DNA of 64,000 nt from Aquarana catesbeiana (GCF_042186555.1 NC_133330.1:343491911-343555910); one strand, 5' to 3'. Numbered from the stretch's first letter, positions 45,164-57,151 are shown. The notes: generated by a model not told the origin, from the sequence alone. Made by a program: numbers and translations.

Positions 45164-47302
45164 CAGTGAGATCTCATGGTGGAGACCATAGTATGAGTAG
45201 TATGGTGGTGAGAACTCACATGAATGGAGTCCATGGTGTGAGTAGTATGGCACTGAGAATTCGTATGAATGGAGTTCACGGTGTGAGTAGTACGGCGGTG
45301 AGGTCTCATATGAGTGGAGACCATGGTGTGCGTAATATGGCGGTGAGGCCCCATATAAGTGGAGTCCCTGGTGTGAGAAATATGGATGGTGAGGCCCCAA
45401 ATAAGTGGAGTTCATAGTGTGAGTAATATGGCAGTGCGGTCTCATATGAATGGAGTCCATGGTGTGAGTAATATGGCAGTGAGGTCTCATATGAATGGAG
45501 TCCATGGTGTGAGAAATATAGTGGTGAGGTCTCATATGAATGGAATCCATGGTGTGAGAAATATAGTGGTGAGGGCTCATATGAATGGAGTCCGTGGTGT
45601 GAGAAATATGGTGGTGAGGGCTCACATGAATGGAGTCCATGATGTAAGTAATATGGCAGTGCGGTCTCATATGAATGGAGTCCATGGTTGTGAGTAGTAT
45701 GGTGGTGAGGTCTCATATGAGTGGAGTCCCTGGTGTGAGAAATATTTCAGTGAGGTCCCATATAAATGCAGTGCATGGTTGTGAGAAATATGGATGGTGA
45801 GGTCTCATATGAATGGAGTCCATGGTGTGAGTAATATGGTGGGGAGGTCTCATATGAATGGAATCCATGGTGTGAGAAATATGGCAGTAAGGTCTCATAT
45901 AAATGCAGTGCATGGCTGTGAGTAATATAGTGGTGAGGTCTCATATGAGTGGAGTCCATGGTGTGAGTAATATGGTGGTGAGGTCTCATGAGTGGAGTCC
46001 ATAGTATAAGTGGTATAATAGTGAGGTCTCATATGAGTGGAGTCCATGGTGTGAGTAATATGGTGTAGGTCTCATTTGAATTGAGTCCATGGTGTGATTA
46101 GTATGGCGCTGAGAATTCATATGAATGGAGTCCATGGTGGAATCAGCAGAGTCCATGGTATTAGTAGTACGGTGGGGAGGTCTCATATGAGTGGAGTCCA
46201 TGGTGTGAGTAGTGTGGCGCTGAGATTTCATATGAATGGAGTCCATGGTGGGAGTAGTATGGCGGTGAGTACCCATATGAGTGGAGTCCATGGTGGGAGT
46301 ACTATGGCGGTGAGGACCCATATCAGCGGAGTCCATGGTATTAGTAGTATGGCGGGGAGGTCTCACATGGGTGGAGTCCTTGGTATGAGTAGTATGGTAG
46401 TGAGGTCTCATATGAGTGGAGTTCATGGTGTGAGTAGTATGGCGCTGAAATTTCATATGAACGAAGTCCATGGTGTGAGTAGTATGGCGGTGAGATCTCA
46501 TAAGAGTGGAGTCCATGGTGAGAGAAATATGGAGGTGAGGTCTCATATGAGTGGAATCCATGGTGTGCGTAATATGGTGGTGAGGTCTCGTATGAGTGGA
46601 GTCCATGGTGTGAGAAACATGGTGGTGAGATCTCATATGAGTGGAGTCCATGGTGTGAGAAACATGGTGGTGAGATCTCATATGAGTGGAGTCCATGGTG
46701 TGAGAAACATTGTGGTGAGGTCTCATATGAGTGGAGTCCATGGTGTAAGTGGTATTATAGTGAGGTCTTAAATGTGTGGAGTACATGGTGTGAGAAATAT
46801 GGTGGTGAGGTCTCATATGAGTGGAGTCCATGGTGTGAGTAATATGGCAGTGAGGTCTCATATGAGTGGAATCCATGGTGGGAGTAGTATGGCGGTGAGG
46901 ACCCATATCAGCGGAGTCCATCGTATTAGTAGTATGATGGGGAGGTCTCATATGTGTGGAGTCCATGGTGTGAGTAGTATGGCGCTGAGATTTCATATGA
47001 ATGGGGGCCATGGTGTGAGTAATATGGTGGTGAGGTCTCATATGAGTGGAGTCAGTGGTGTGAGTAATATGGCGGTGAGGTCTCATATGAATGGAGTCCA
47101 TGATGTAAGTAATATGGTGGTGAGGTCTCATATGAGTGGAGTCTATGGTGTGAGTAATATGATGGCGAGGTCTCATATGAGCGGAGTCCATAGTGTGAGA
47201 AATATGGCAGTGAGGTCTCATTTGAATGGAGTCCATGGTGTAAGAAATATGGCAGTGAGGTCTCATAGGAGTGGAGTTCATGGTGTGAGAAATATTGTGG
47301 TA
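45164..47302. repeat. 45-bp minisatellite, about 47 copies, in intron 1
   Basis: The unit is GTGAGGTCTCATATGAGTGG plus AGTCCATGGTGTGAGTAATA and TGGCG. Variants (GTAGTATGGCGCTGAGATTT, AAATATGGTGG and others) are interleaved. The period equals 15 codons, and neither strand has stops in one frame, giving frames of 482 codons (minus) and 225 and 181 codons (plus) that are not genes. The array starts 86 bases after the exon 1 donor. Confidence 0.97.
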
Positions 47303-47574
47303 ATTATGGAGCACTAATGCTATCCAGGAATTTTTAGTAGCCACTATGTAGGAATCTGTCAAGATTAAAATTTGGGACTTGTCATTGCTGTTTTGCTTGA
47401 GAAGTGCAGGTTCTGGATCACCTTCATCCTCCATGTTGGTGAAGGGTCATGGTACAGTCAGTAGCAGTTAGTCATATTTAACAGAACAAGTCCAGTGAAA
47501 TGGGACTAACTGGCATTAGCTGCACTCTTCATTTGCACTATTGGTGAATCGGTGACATTGGACCAGGCCACCTG
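47303..47574. other. Intronic spacer
   Basis: No recognised feature. Confidence 0.5.
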
Positions 47575-48040
47575 ACTTCCACATCCTGACTCTTCCCCAG
47601 TCCCGTCCTGACTCTTCCCCAGTCCCGTCCTGACTCTTCCCCAGTCCCGTCCTGACTCTTCCCCAGTCCCGTCCTGACTCTTCCCCAGTCCCGTCCTGAC
47701 TCTTCCCCAGTCCCGTCCTGACTCTTCCCCAGTCCCGTCCTGACTCTTCCTCAGTCCCGTCCTGACTCTTCCTCAGTCCCGTCCTGACTCTTCCACATGC
47801 CGACTCTTCCACATGCCGACTCTTCCACAAGCCGACTCTTCCCCAGTCTGCCCATTCTGACTCTTCCACATTCTGACTCTTCCCCAGTCCTGCCCTGACT
47901 CTTCCACATTCTGACTCTTTCCCCAGTCCTGCCCTGACTCTTCCACATTCTGACTCTTTCCCCAGTCCTGCCCTGACTCTTCCACATTCTGACTCTTTCC
48001 CCAGTCCTGCCCTGACTCTTCCACATTCTGACTCTTCCCC
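47575..48040. repeat. 22-bp and 39-bp minisatellites
   Basis: Left: about ten near-perfect copies of CCCCAGTCCCGTCCTGACTC plus TT. Then CACATGCCGACTCTTC units. Right: four copies of a 39-bp unit with CCACATTCTGACTCTTTCCC and CAGTCCTGCCCTGACTCTT. All share the core TGACTCTTCC, so they are one family with stepwise change of period. The 213-codon minus frame is an artefact. Confidence 0.96.
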
Positions 48041-48591
48041 AGTCTGAGGATTGAAGCATGGATGAACCCTATAATCAGTGGTGGCCCCAATATGTCTACC
48101 CTGACAGGTTCCCTTTAAGGTGAGGTCCTTGCTCGCTGTGAAGTGCCGCTCCTCCATTGCTGGGCTCCGGTAGTCAGTTGCAGTGATGGGGATGGAAGGG
48201 TTAATTCCATTCTGGGTCCGGCAGTGTGAGCGGAGCAGTCAGCGCACAGCAGGCAGATTCCTAATAAGCTGGAGCGCCAGGACTGATTAATGCATTAATT
48301 ACTGTGATTATGGCTGCCCCCTGAGTGGTGCCCAGTGCCCACCCTCCTCTCCGGGCTGATGACGGATTACAGTGGGCTGTGCCAGGGAAGAGTTTGTGTG
48401 CAAACCGCAGTCTGCTAAATGTTCTATCTCTGGAAAGGAGCCGACAGCTGGGTCCGCCATATTAATCACAGAGGCAAACTAGGCTGCTGCCTATGGTGGG
48501 TGAGGCTGCTCTGGGGGGTGGGAGGTGTATTTATATGTCGGGGCAGGTCTTGAGGGTTCTACGCCAAGAATAAGTCTGAGGGGAATGTATA
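48041..48591. other. Non-repetitive intronic island
   Basis: 48,170-48,480 is non-repetitive and balanced in composition. It contains ACTGATTAATGCATTAATTA at about 48,280, dense homeodomain-type ATTA sites in a near-palindrome. A candidate intronic enhancer or conserved non-coding element; function not shown. Confidence 0.4.
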
Positions 48592-48675
48592 GGATGGACA
48601 TGGTCAGCAACAATACTCAGGTAGGCCGCGGTGATTAAACCATACTCAATTGGTACTAAGGGGACCAAAGTGTGC

Positions 48676-51600
48676 CCATCCCCCCCACCATTACACCCCC
48701 ACCACCAGCCTGAACCGGTGAGACCCCATCCCCCACACCATTACACCCCCACCACCAGCCTGAACCGGTGATATCCCATCCCCCACACCATTACACCCCC
48801 ACCACCAGCCTGAACCGGTGAGACCCCATCCCCCACACCATTACACCCCCACCACCAGCCTGAACCGGTGATATCCCATCCCCCACACCATTACACCCCC
48901 ACCACCAGCCTGAACCGGTGATATCCCATCCCCCACACCATTACACCCCCACCACCAGCCTGAACCGGTGATATCCCATCCCCCACACCATTACACCCCC
49001 ACCACCAGCCTGAACCGGTGATACCCCATCCCCCACACCATTACACCCCCACCACCAGCCTGAACCCGTGATACCCCATCCCCCACACCATTACACCCCC
49101 ACCACCAGCCTGAACCAGTGATATCCCATCCCCCACACCATTACACCCCCACCACCAGCCTGAACCGGTGATATCCCATCCCCCACACCATTACACCCCC
49201 CACCACCAGCCTGAACCGGTGATATCCCATCCCCCACACCATTACACCCCACCACCAGCCTGAACCGGTGATATCCCATCCCCCACACCATTACACCCCC
49301 CACCACCAGCCTGAACCGGTGATACCCCATCCCCACACCATTACACCCCCCACCACCAGCCTGAACCGGTGATATCCCATCCCCCACACCATTACACCCC
49401 CACCACCAGCCTGAACCGGAGATATCCCATCCCCCACACCATTACACTCCCACCACCAGCCTGAACCGGTGATATCCCATCCCCCACACCATTACACCCC
49501 CACCACCAGCCTGAACCGGTGATATCCCATCCCCCACACCATTACACCCCCACCACCAGCCTGAACCGGTGATATCCCACCCCCCACACCATTACACCCC
49601 CACCACCAGCCTGAACCGGTGATATCCCCTCCCCCACACCATTACACCCCCACCACCAGCCTGAACCAGTGATATCCCATCCCCCACACCATGACACCCC
49701 CACCACCAGCCTGAACCGGTGATACCCCATCCCCCACACCATTACACCCCCACCACCAGCCTGAACCGGTGATACCCCATCCCCCACACCATTACACCCC
49801 CACCACCAGCCTGAACCAATGATATCCCATCCCCCACACCATTACACCCCCACCACCAGTCTGAACCGGTGATACCCCATCCCCCACACCATTACACCCC
49901 CACCACCAGCCTGAACCGGTGATACCCCATCCCCCACACCATTACACCCCCACCACCAGCCTGAACCGGTGATATCCCATCCCCCACACCATTACACCCC
50001 CACCACCAGCCTGAACTGGTGATATCCCATCCCCCACACCATTACACCTCCACCACCACCAGCCTGAACCGGTGATATCCCATCCCCCACACCATTACAC
50101 CTCCACCACCAGCCTGAACCGGTGATATCCCATCCCCCACACCATTACACCTCCACCACCAGCCTGAACCGGTGATACCCCATCCCCCACACCATTACAC
50201 CCCCCACCACCAGCCTGAACCGGTGATATCCCATCCCCCACACCATTACACCTCCACCACCAGCCTGAACCGGTGATATCCCATCCCCCACACCATTACA
50301 CCCCCACCACCAGCCTGAACCGGTGATACCCCATCCCCCACACCATTACACCCCCACCACCAGCCTGAACCGGTGATATCCCATTCCCCACACCATTACA
50401 CCTCCACCACCAGCCTGAACCGGTGATATCCCATCCCCCACACCATTACACCCCCCACCACCAGCCTGAACCGGTGATACCCCATCCCCCACACCATTAT
50501 ACCCCCACCACCAGCCTGAACCGGTGATACCCCATCCCCCACACCATTATACCCCCACCACCAGCCTGAACCGGTGATATCCCATCCCCCCACACCATTA
50601 CACCCCCCACCACCAGCCTGAACCGGTGATACCCCATCCCCCCACACCATTACACCCCCACCACCAGCCTGAACCAGTGATATCCCATCCCCCACACCAT
50701 TATACCCCCACCACCAGCCTGAACCGGTGATACCCCATCCCCCACACCATTACACCCCCCACCACCAGCCTGAACCGGTGATACCCCATCCCCCACACCA
50801 TTACACCCCCACCACCAGTCTGAACCGGTGATACCCCATCCCCCACACCATTACACCCCCACCACCAGCCTGAACCGGTGATACCCCATCCCCCACACCA
50901 TTACACCCCCACCACCAGCCTGAACCGGTGATATCCCATCCCCCACACCATTACACCCCCACCACCAGCCTGAACTGGTGATATCCCATCCCCCACACCA
51001 TTACACCTCCACCACCACCAGCCTGAACCGGTGATATCCCATCCCCCACACCATTACACCTCCACCACCAGCCTGAACCGGTGATATCCCATCCCCCACA
51101 CCATTACACCTCCACCACCAGCCTGAACCGGTGATACCCCATCCCCCACACCATTACACCCCCCACCACCAGCCTGAACCGGTGATATCCCATCCCCCAC
51201 ACCATTACACCTCCACCACCAGCCTGAACCGGTGATATCCCATCCCCCACACCATTACACCCCCACCACCAGCCTGAACCGGTGATACCCCATCCCCCAC
51301 ACCATTACACCCCCACCACCAGCCTGAACCGGTGATATCCCATTCCCCACACCATTACACCTCCACCACCAGCCTGAACCGGTGATATCCCATCCCCCAC
51401 ACCATTACACCCCCCACCACCAGCCTGAACCGGTGATACCCCATCCCCCACACCATTATACCCCCACCACCAGCCTGAACCGGTGATACCCCATCCCCCA
51501 CACCATTATACCCCCACCACCAGCCTGAACCGGTGATATCCCATCCCCCCACACCATTACACCCCCCACCACCAGCCTGAACCGGTGATACCCCATCCCC

Positions 51601-53095
51601 CCACACCATTACACCCCCACCACCAGCCTGAACCAGTGATATCCCATCCCCCACACCATTATACCCCCACCACCAGCCTGAACCGGTGATACCCCATCCC
51701 CCACACCATTATACCCCCACCACCAGCCTGAACCGGTGATATCCCATCCCCCACACCATTACACCCCCCACCACCAGCCTGAACCGGTGATACCCCATCC
51801 CCCACACCATTACACCTCCACCACCAGCCTGAACCGGTGATACCCCATCCCCCACACCATTACACCTCCACCACCAGCCTGAACCAGTGATATCCCATCC
51901 CCCACACCATTACACCCCCACCACCAGCCTGAACCGGTGATACCCCATCCCCCACACCATTACACCCCCCACCACCAGCCTGAACCGGTGATACCCCATC
52001 CCCCACACCATTATACCCCCACCACCAGCCTGAACCGGTGATATCCCATCCCCCACACCATTACACCCCCACCACCAGCCTGAACCGGTGATACTCCATC
52101 CCCCACACCATTACACCTCCACCACCAGCCTGAACCGGTGATATCCCATCCCCCACACCATTACACCCCCACCACCAGCCTGAACCGGTGATATCCCATC
52201 CCCCACACCATTACACCCCACCACCAGCCTGAACCGGTGATATCCCATCCCCCACACCATTACACCCCCACCACCAGCCTGAACCGGTGATACCCCATCC
52301 CCCACACCATTACACCCCCACCACCAGCCTGAACCGGTGATATCCCATCCCCCACACCATTACACCCCCACCACCAGCCTGAACCGGTGATATCCCATCC
52401 CCCACACCATTACACCCCCACCACCAGTCTGAACCGGTGATACCCCATCCCCCACACCATTACACCCCCACCACCAGCCTGAACCGGTGATACCCCATCC
52501 CCCACACCATTACACCCCCACCACCAGCCTGAACCGGTGATATCCCATCCCCCACACCATTACACCCCCCACCACCAGCCTGAACCGGTGATACCCCATC
52601 CCCCACACCATTACACCCCCACCACCAGCCTGAACCGGTGATATCCCATCCCCCACACCATTACACCCCCACCACCAGCCTGAACTGGTGATATCCCATC
52701 CCCCACACCATTACACCTCCACCACCACCACCAGCCTGAACCGGTGATATCCCATCCCCCACACCATTACACCCCCACCACCAGCCTGAACCGGTGATAT
52801 CCCATCCCCCACACCATTACACCCCCACCACCAGCCTGAACCGGTGATACTCCATCCCCCACACCATTACACCCCCACCACCAGCCTGAACCGGTGATAC
52901 TCCATCCCCCACACCATTACACCCCACCACCAGCCTGAACCGGTGATATCCCATCCCCCACACCATTACACCCCCACCACCAGCCTGAACCGGTGATACC
53001 CCATCCCCCACACCATTACACCCCCACCACCAGCCTGAACCAGTGATATCCCATCCCCCACATTATAACACCCCCACCACCATCCTGAACCGGTG
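48676..53095 (-). repeat. About 50-bp minisatellite, roughly 87 copies, derived from a Tc1-like transposase gene
   Basis: The unit on the + strand is CCGGTGATATCCCATCCCCC plus ACACCATTACACCCCCACCA and CCAGCCTGAA. Its complement encodes VQAGGGGVMVWG, the glycine-rich motif of this Tc1-like family just after its first catalytic D region. Variants include GATACCCCATC, ACACCTCCACC, and extra CCACCA triplets. Most units are 50 bp, with 49-56 bp exceptions. The repeated 64-99 codon minus-strand frames are fragments of this. Confidence 0.97.
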
Positions 53096-53740
53096 ATACA
53101 AGGCAGGATGGATCCAGTCCCCAAATTCTGACCCCACCATCTGAATGTCGGAGCTGAAATCCAGACTCATCAGACCAGACAACGTTTTTCCAATCTTCAG
53201 TATCCAATGTTGGTGATCCTGTGCCAATTGTAGCCTCAGTTTCCTGTTCTTAGCTGACAGGAGTGGCACCCGGTGTGGTCTTCTGCTGCTGTAGCCCATC
53301 TGATTCAAGGTTGGATGTGTTGTGTGTTCAGAGATGGTATTCTGCATACCTTGGTTGGTTATTGGAGTTCCCGTTGTCTTTCTATCATCTGGAACCAGTC
53401 TGCCCATTCTCTGACCTCAACAAGGCATTTTCCTCCACACAACTGCCGCTCACTGGATATTTTCTCTTTTTCCCACCATTCTCTGTAATCCCGAGAGATG
53501 GTTGTGTGTGAAAATCCCAGAAATACTCAGACCGGCCCGTCTCTGCCACCAACAACCATGTCATGTTCAAAGTCTCTTCAATCTCCTTTCTTCCTCATTC
53601 TGATGCTTGGTATGAACTTCAGCAAGTCGTCTTCACCACATCTAGATTCTTAAATACATCGAGTTGCTTCCGTGTGATTGGCTGATCAGCAATTTGTGTT
53701 ACCGAGCGATTGAAGAAGTGTACATAATAAAGTGTCCGGG
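53016..53740 (-). pseudogene. Tc1-like transposase remnant that seeded the array
   Basis: Reading on the minus strand from about 53,640: FEVHTKHQNEEER-type N-terminal codons, then an HTH region with CVE- and RPVS-like segments. Then RRPHRVPLLSAKNRKLRLQL (53,300-53,240) in one frame, and DWKNVVWSDESGFQLRHSDG with the first catalytic D in another. Then G-G-G-V-I-M-W-G at the junction with the array. Several frameshifts separate these blocks and the 3' catalytic residues are lost, so the gene is dead. The block order matches a Tc1/mariner transposase. Confidence 0.88.
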
Positions 53741-53747
53741 GAATGTA

Positions 53748-54582
53748 TACGGCTCTCTGATTGGCCCGGCGGGGTGTGTCTGACCCCTGACCTCGGGGTT
53801 GGAGGTCACAGGATGACAATTGCCGCCATTCGGAGGTTGACTTTCTGTGGCGGTGGATTGGCATCCTGCGATCGTCTATATATTGGGGGGTGACGAGGGG
53901 CGTCTATTCTATTCCTGCGGAGAGAAAAGAGCGAATATTATCCGTGTCATTGTGAACGGCGGCGGATGAAAAGACTCGGCAAACCATCTGCTCATTTCCA
54001 CTTCAAAGCCCCCCTCCCCCCCTCCTCCGCTGGCTGTTCGCATTGTCCCGCCTGTGATGTCTGAGCGATCGGCACGCTTCAATGTGACTGCGCCGAGCCG
54101 CGGGTCTCCAGAACGACACAATCACCCCACGGACCCGGGAAAACCGCCTGCGGCTCCCAAATACATCATCCGGACGCCATCTTGGATTTGGCTCCATTTT
54201 CTGCTGCAGAATTTTCTCATCTAAATTTAACTCCGAAGTTCCATCTCCTTATATTTTATCCCCCACTCCCCCCCTCATCAATGTGATGATTTCATTTTTA
54301 TATAAAAGCTTTTCATTTACATTACAGACCTCATTTTATACACTGTGATGTCATCACCGGGTCTCTGTGCTTCTCTATGCAATGCAGGCAGATCATGGCT
54401 GGTGGGAGGGGCCAGCAGGGGGCTGCCTCAGTGCTCCTCTCAATGGCTCTCAGTCCTGATGCAAGCAGTGGGAGGAGTCATGCAAATATTAAAATGTCTT
54501 GGTGGGTGGGCTCCAGTCTGGAGGAGTGGGCGGTCCTAGGAGGGCTGTATTTGAAACATAGCTGCTGAGCCTGTGATACCGA
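53748..54582. other. CpG-rich intronic island without recognised gene
   Basis: 53,750-54,200 has many CpG sites and no repeats (for example GTGACTGCGCCGAGCCGCGG), unlike the surrounding intron. It could be an internal CpG island or promoter, or an old insertion. The right part is ordinary. No coding exon seen. Confidence 0.4.
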
Positions 54583-55045
54583 GTTACAATGTACAGTCTC
54601 ATCACTGGGGGAGGGGAGACTGAGGAAATGACATCTCCTCCTACAAAGTTACAATGTACAGTCTGATCACTAGGGGAGGAGACTGAGGAAATGACTCCTC
54701 CCCCTTCTACAAAGTTACAATGTACAGTCTGATCACTGGGGGAGGGGAGACTGAGGAAATGACTCCTCCCCCTTCTACAAAGTTACAATGTACAGTCTGA
54801 TCACTGGGGGAGGGGAGACTGAGGAAATGACTCCTCCTTCTTCTACAAAGTTACAATGTACAGTCTGATCACTGGAGGGGGAGGAGACTGAGGAAATAAC
54901 TCCTCCTCCTTCTACAAAGTTACAATGTACAGTCTGATCACTGGGGGAGGGGAGACTGAGGAAATGACTCCTCCTTCTTCTACAAAGTTACAATGTACAG
55001 TCTGATCACTGGGGGGAGGAGACTGAGGAAAATACTCCCCCTGCC
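54583..55045. repeat. 65-69-bp minisatellite, 7 copies
   Basis: The unit contains CTACAAAGTTACAATGTACA, GTCTGATCACTGGGGGAGGG and GACTGAGGAAATGACTCCTC. Spacings of ACAATGTACAG are 65, 66, 68, 68, 69 and 68 bp. Confidence 0.96.
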
Positions 55046-55572
55046 TGCAGCAGGCTGATGACATCACCTCAGCCTAGGCGGAGTCACTGACTGATAAGAG
55101 GCGGAGCCTGTTCTGTATATTGGGACACGTCCGGATGTATTTCTGGGGACTCGCTCAGGTCCACTTATAGTACTAATGAAGAACCAATCAGAATTGATGT
55201 CCGGTGTCGCCCCCGTGTGGCGCTCCATTTACACTAATGATGATCTTTATTGGGGGGCGGAGCTGATGGGGCCCAACATGGCGGTGGATAATTGTGTTTG
55301 TGTTGTTCTCCGGTAATGACTTCCCGTCCTCAGAAATCACGTTGGGTGCGCGGCGCTGATTGCGAACGTTCGATGTTCGTCTGGTAATTGGATCGCTTTT
55401 ACCTTCATTAGCGGCGGAAGGAGAGCAGACGCTTTCTGTCTGCAGCGGGGGCCGGCGGGAGTGCCGGGGGGGACCCCAGGTCATCTTCCTGAGATCAATC
55501 GTCTTTGTTCTTCTCTCACTTTGTAACATTTCCTCGGATCTCATTTCTGCCTGCGGAGCCGGAGAATGTCTA
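55046..55572. other. CpG-containing intronic island
   Basis: GC-rich, non-repetitive sequence (55,250-55,560) with GGCGGCGGAAGG-like words. No exon or RNA recognised. Tc1 insertion at 55,573 marks its right edge. Confidence 0.4.
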
Positions 55573-57149
55573 CAGTGCCTGGAAAAAGTATTCATACCCC
55601 TTGAAATTCCCCACATTTTGTTAGAACCAAAGACGTAAATGTATTTTATTGGGATTTTATGTGATAGACCAACACAAAGTGTCACATAATTGTGAAGTGG
55701 AAGGAAAATGATAAATGATACAAATAAATATGTGAAAAGTGTGGGGGGGAGGGGCATTTGTATGGCGCCCCCCCGGAGTCAATACTTTGTAGAACCCCCT
55801 TTCTCTACAAGTCTTTTTGGGGGTGTCTCTACCAGCTTTGCACATCTAGAGAGGACATTTCTGCCCATTCTTCTTTGTAAAATATCTCAAGCTCTGTCAG
55901 ATTGGATGGAGAGCGTCTGTGAACAGCAATTTTCAAGTCTTGCCACAGATTCTCAATGTGATTTAGGTCTGGACTGTGACTGGGCCATTCTAACACATGA
56001 ATATGCTTTGATCTAAACCATTCCATTGTAGCTCTGGCTGGATGTTTCGGATCGTTGTCCTGCTGGAAGGTGAACCTCCGCCCCGGTCTCAAGTCTTTTG
56101 TAGACTCTAACAGGTTTTCTTCTAAGATTGTCCTGTATTTGTCTCCATCCATCTTCCCATCAACTCTGACCAGCTTCCCTGTCCCTGCTGAAGAAAAGCA
56201 TCCCCACCACATGATGCTGCCACCACCATGTTTCACAGTGCGGATGGTGTGTTCAGGGTGATGTTCAGTGTTAGTTTTCCCCACACATAGCGTTTTACTT
56301 TTAGGCCATAAAGTTGAATTTTGGTCTCATGTGACCAGATCACCTTCTTCCACATGTTTGCTGTGTCCTCCACATGGCTTCTCACAAACTACAAACAGGA
56401 CTTCTTATGACTTTCTTTCACCAATGTCTTTCTTCTTGTCACTCTTCCATAAAGGGCAGATTTGTGGAGAACACGACTAATAGTTGTCCTGTGGACAGAT
56501 TCTCCCACCTGAGCTGTGGATCTCTGCAGCTCCTCCAGAGTTACCATGGACCTCTTGGCTCTTCTCTGATGAATGCTCTCCTTGCCCGGCCGGTCAGTTT
56601 AGGTGGACGGCCATGTCTTGGTAGGTTTGCAGTTGTGCCATACTCTTTCCATTTTCCAATGATGGATTGAACAGAGCTCTGTGAGATGTTCATAGCTTGG
56701 GAGAGTTTTTTATAACCTAACCCTGCTTTATACTTCTCCACAACTTTATCCCTGACCTGTCTGGTGTGTTTCTTGGCCTTCATGATGCTGTTTGTTCACT
56801 AAGGTTCTCTAACAAACCTCTGAGGGCTTCACAGAACAGCTGTATTTACACTGAGATGAAATGACACACAGGTGGACTCTATTTACTAATTAGGTGACTT
56901 CTGAAGGCAATTGGTTCCTCTAGATTTTAGTTAGGGGTATCAGAGTAAAGGGGGCTGAATACAAATCCCCCCCCCACACTTTTCACATATTTATTTGTAT
57001 CATTTATCATTTTCCTTCCACTTCACAATTGTGAGCCACTTTGTGTTGGTCTATCACATAAAATCCCAAAAAACACATTTATGTTTTTGGTTGTAACATG
57101 ACAAAATGTGGAACATTTCAAGGGGTATGAATACTTTTTTAAGGCACTG
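55573..57149 (-). mobile_element. Near-complete Tc1-like transposon, 1,577 bp
   Basis: Flanked by TA (55,571-55,572 and 57,150-57,151). The ends CAGTGCCTGGAAAAAGTATT and AATACTTTTTTAAGGCACTG open terminal inverted repeats of about 190 bp that share CACTTTGTGTTGGT, TTCCACTTCACAATT and CACACTTTTCACATATT. The transposase is on the minus strand. The same family supplies the 3' half at 27.74-28.30 kb. Confidence 0.97.
55829..56783 (-). pseudogene. Tc1 transposase pseudogene, catalytic D replaced
   Basis: The start at 56,783 (MKAKKHTRQVRDKVV) opens a full-length N-terminus: a helix-turn-helix region (YKKLSQAMNISQSSVQSI) and GRPPKLTGRARRAFIRE. A frameshift near 56,550 ends that frame. The middle is out of frame. 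A later frame (56,284-55,829) gives the HGGGSIMWWGCFSSAGTGK motif, FTFQQDNDPKH with the second D, and DLNHIENLWQDLK with the catalytic E (Pro to His beside it). At about 56,330 the expected W-S-D-E-T reads W-S-H-E-T, so the first catalytic D is His. The C-terminus ends EMSSLDVQSW by the same shift as at 28.05 kb. It cannot be active. Confidence 0.93.
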
Positions 57150-57151
57150 TA

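Larger units (their letters stand above)
48592..53747 (-). mobile_element. Tc1-like element of the 44.1-kb family, split by a 4.4-kb minisatellite grown from its own transposase
   Basis: The right side (53,096-53,747) holds, on the minus strand, the 5' terminal repeat and the N-terminal and central transposase region. The left side (48,592-48,675) continues the transposase after the array (codons for the THFGPL-like and YLSIVADHVH-like region, as GGACATGGTCAGCAACAATA) and then stops; the 3' third and 3' terminal repeat are missing. Everything between is a tandem array of one transposase segment. Confidence 0.93.

Noticed and set aside
45986..47434. 482-codon open frame on the minus strand with H-T-H-T-M-R-P-H-H repeats, superficially like a zinc-finger or histidine-rich protein
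   Set aside because: It is the 45-bp minisatellite read in one frame (15 codons per unit). The other strand is also open, the spacing of C and H does not fit zinc fingers, and it lies in B4GALT2 intron 1.
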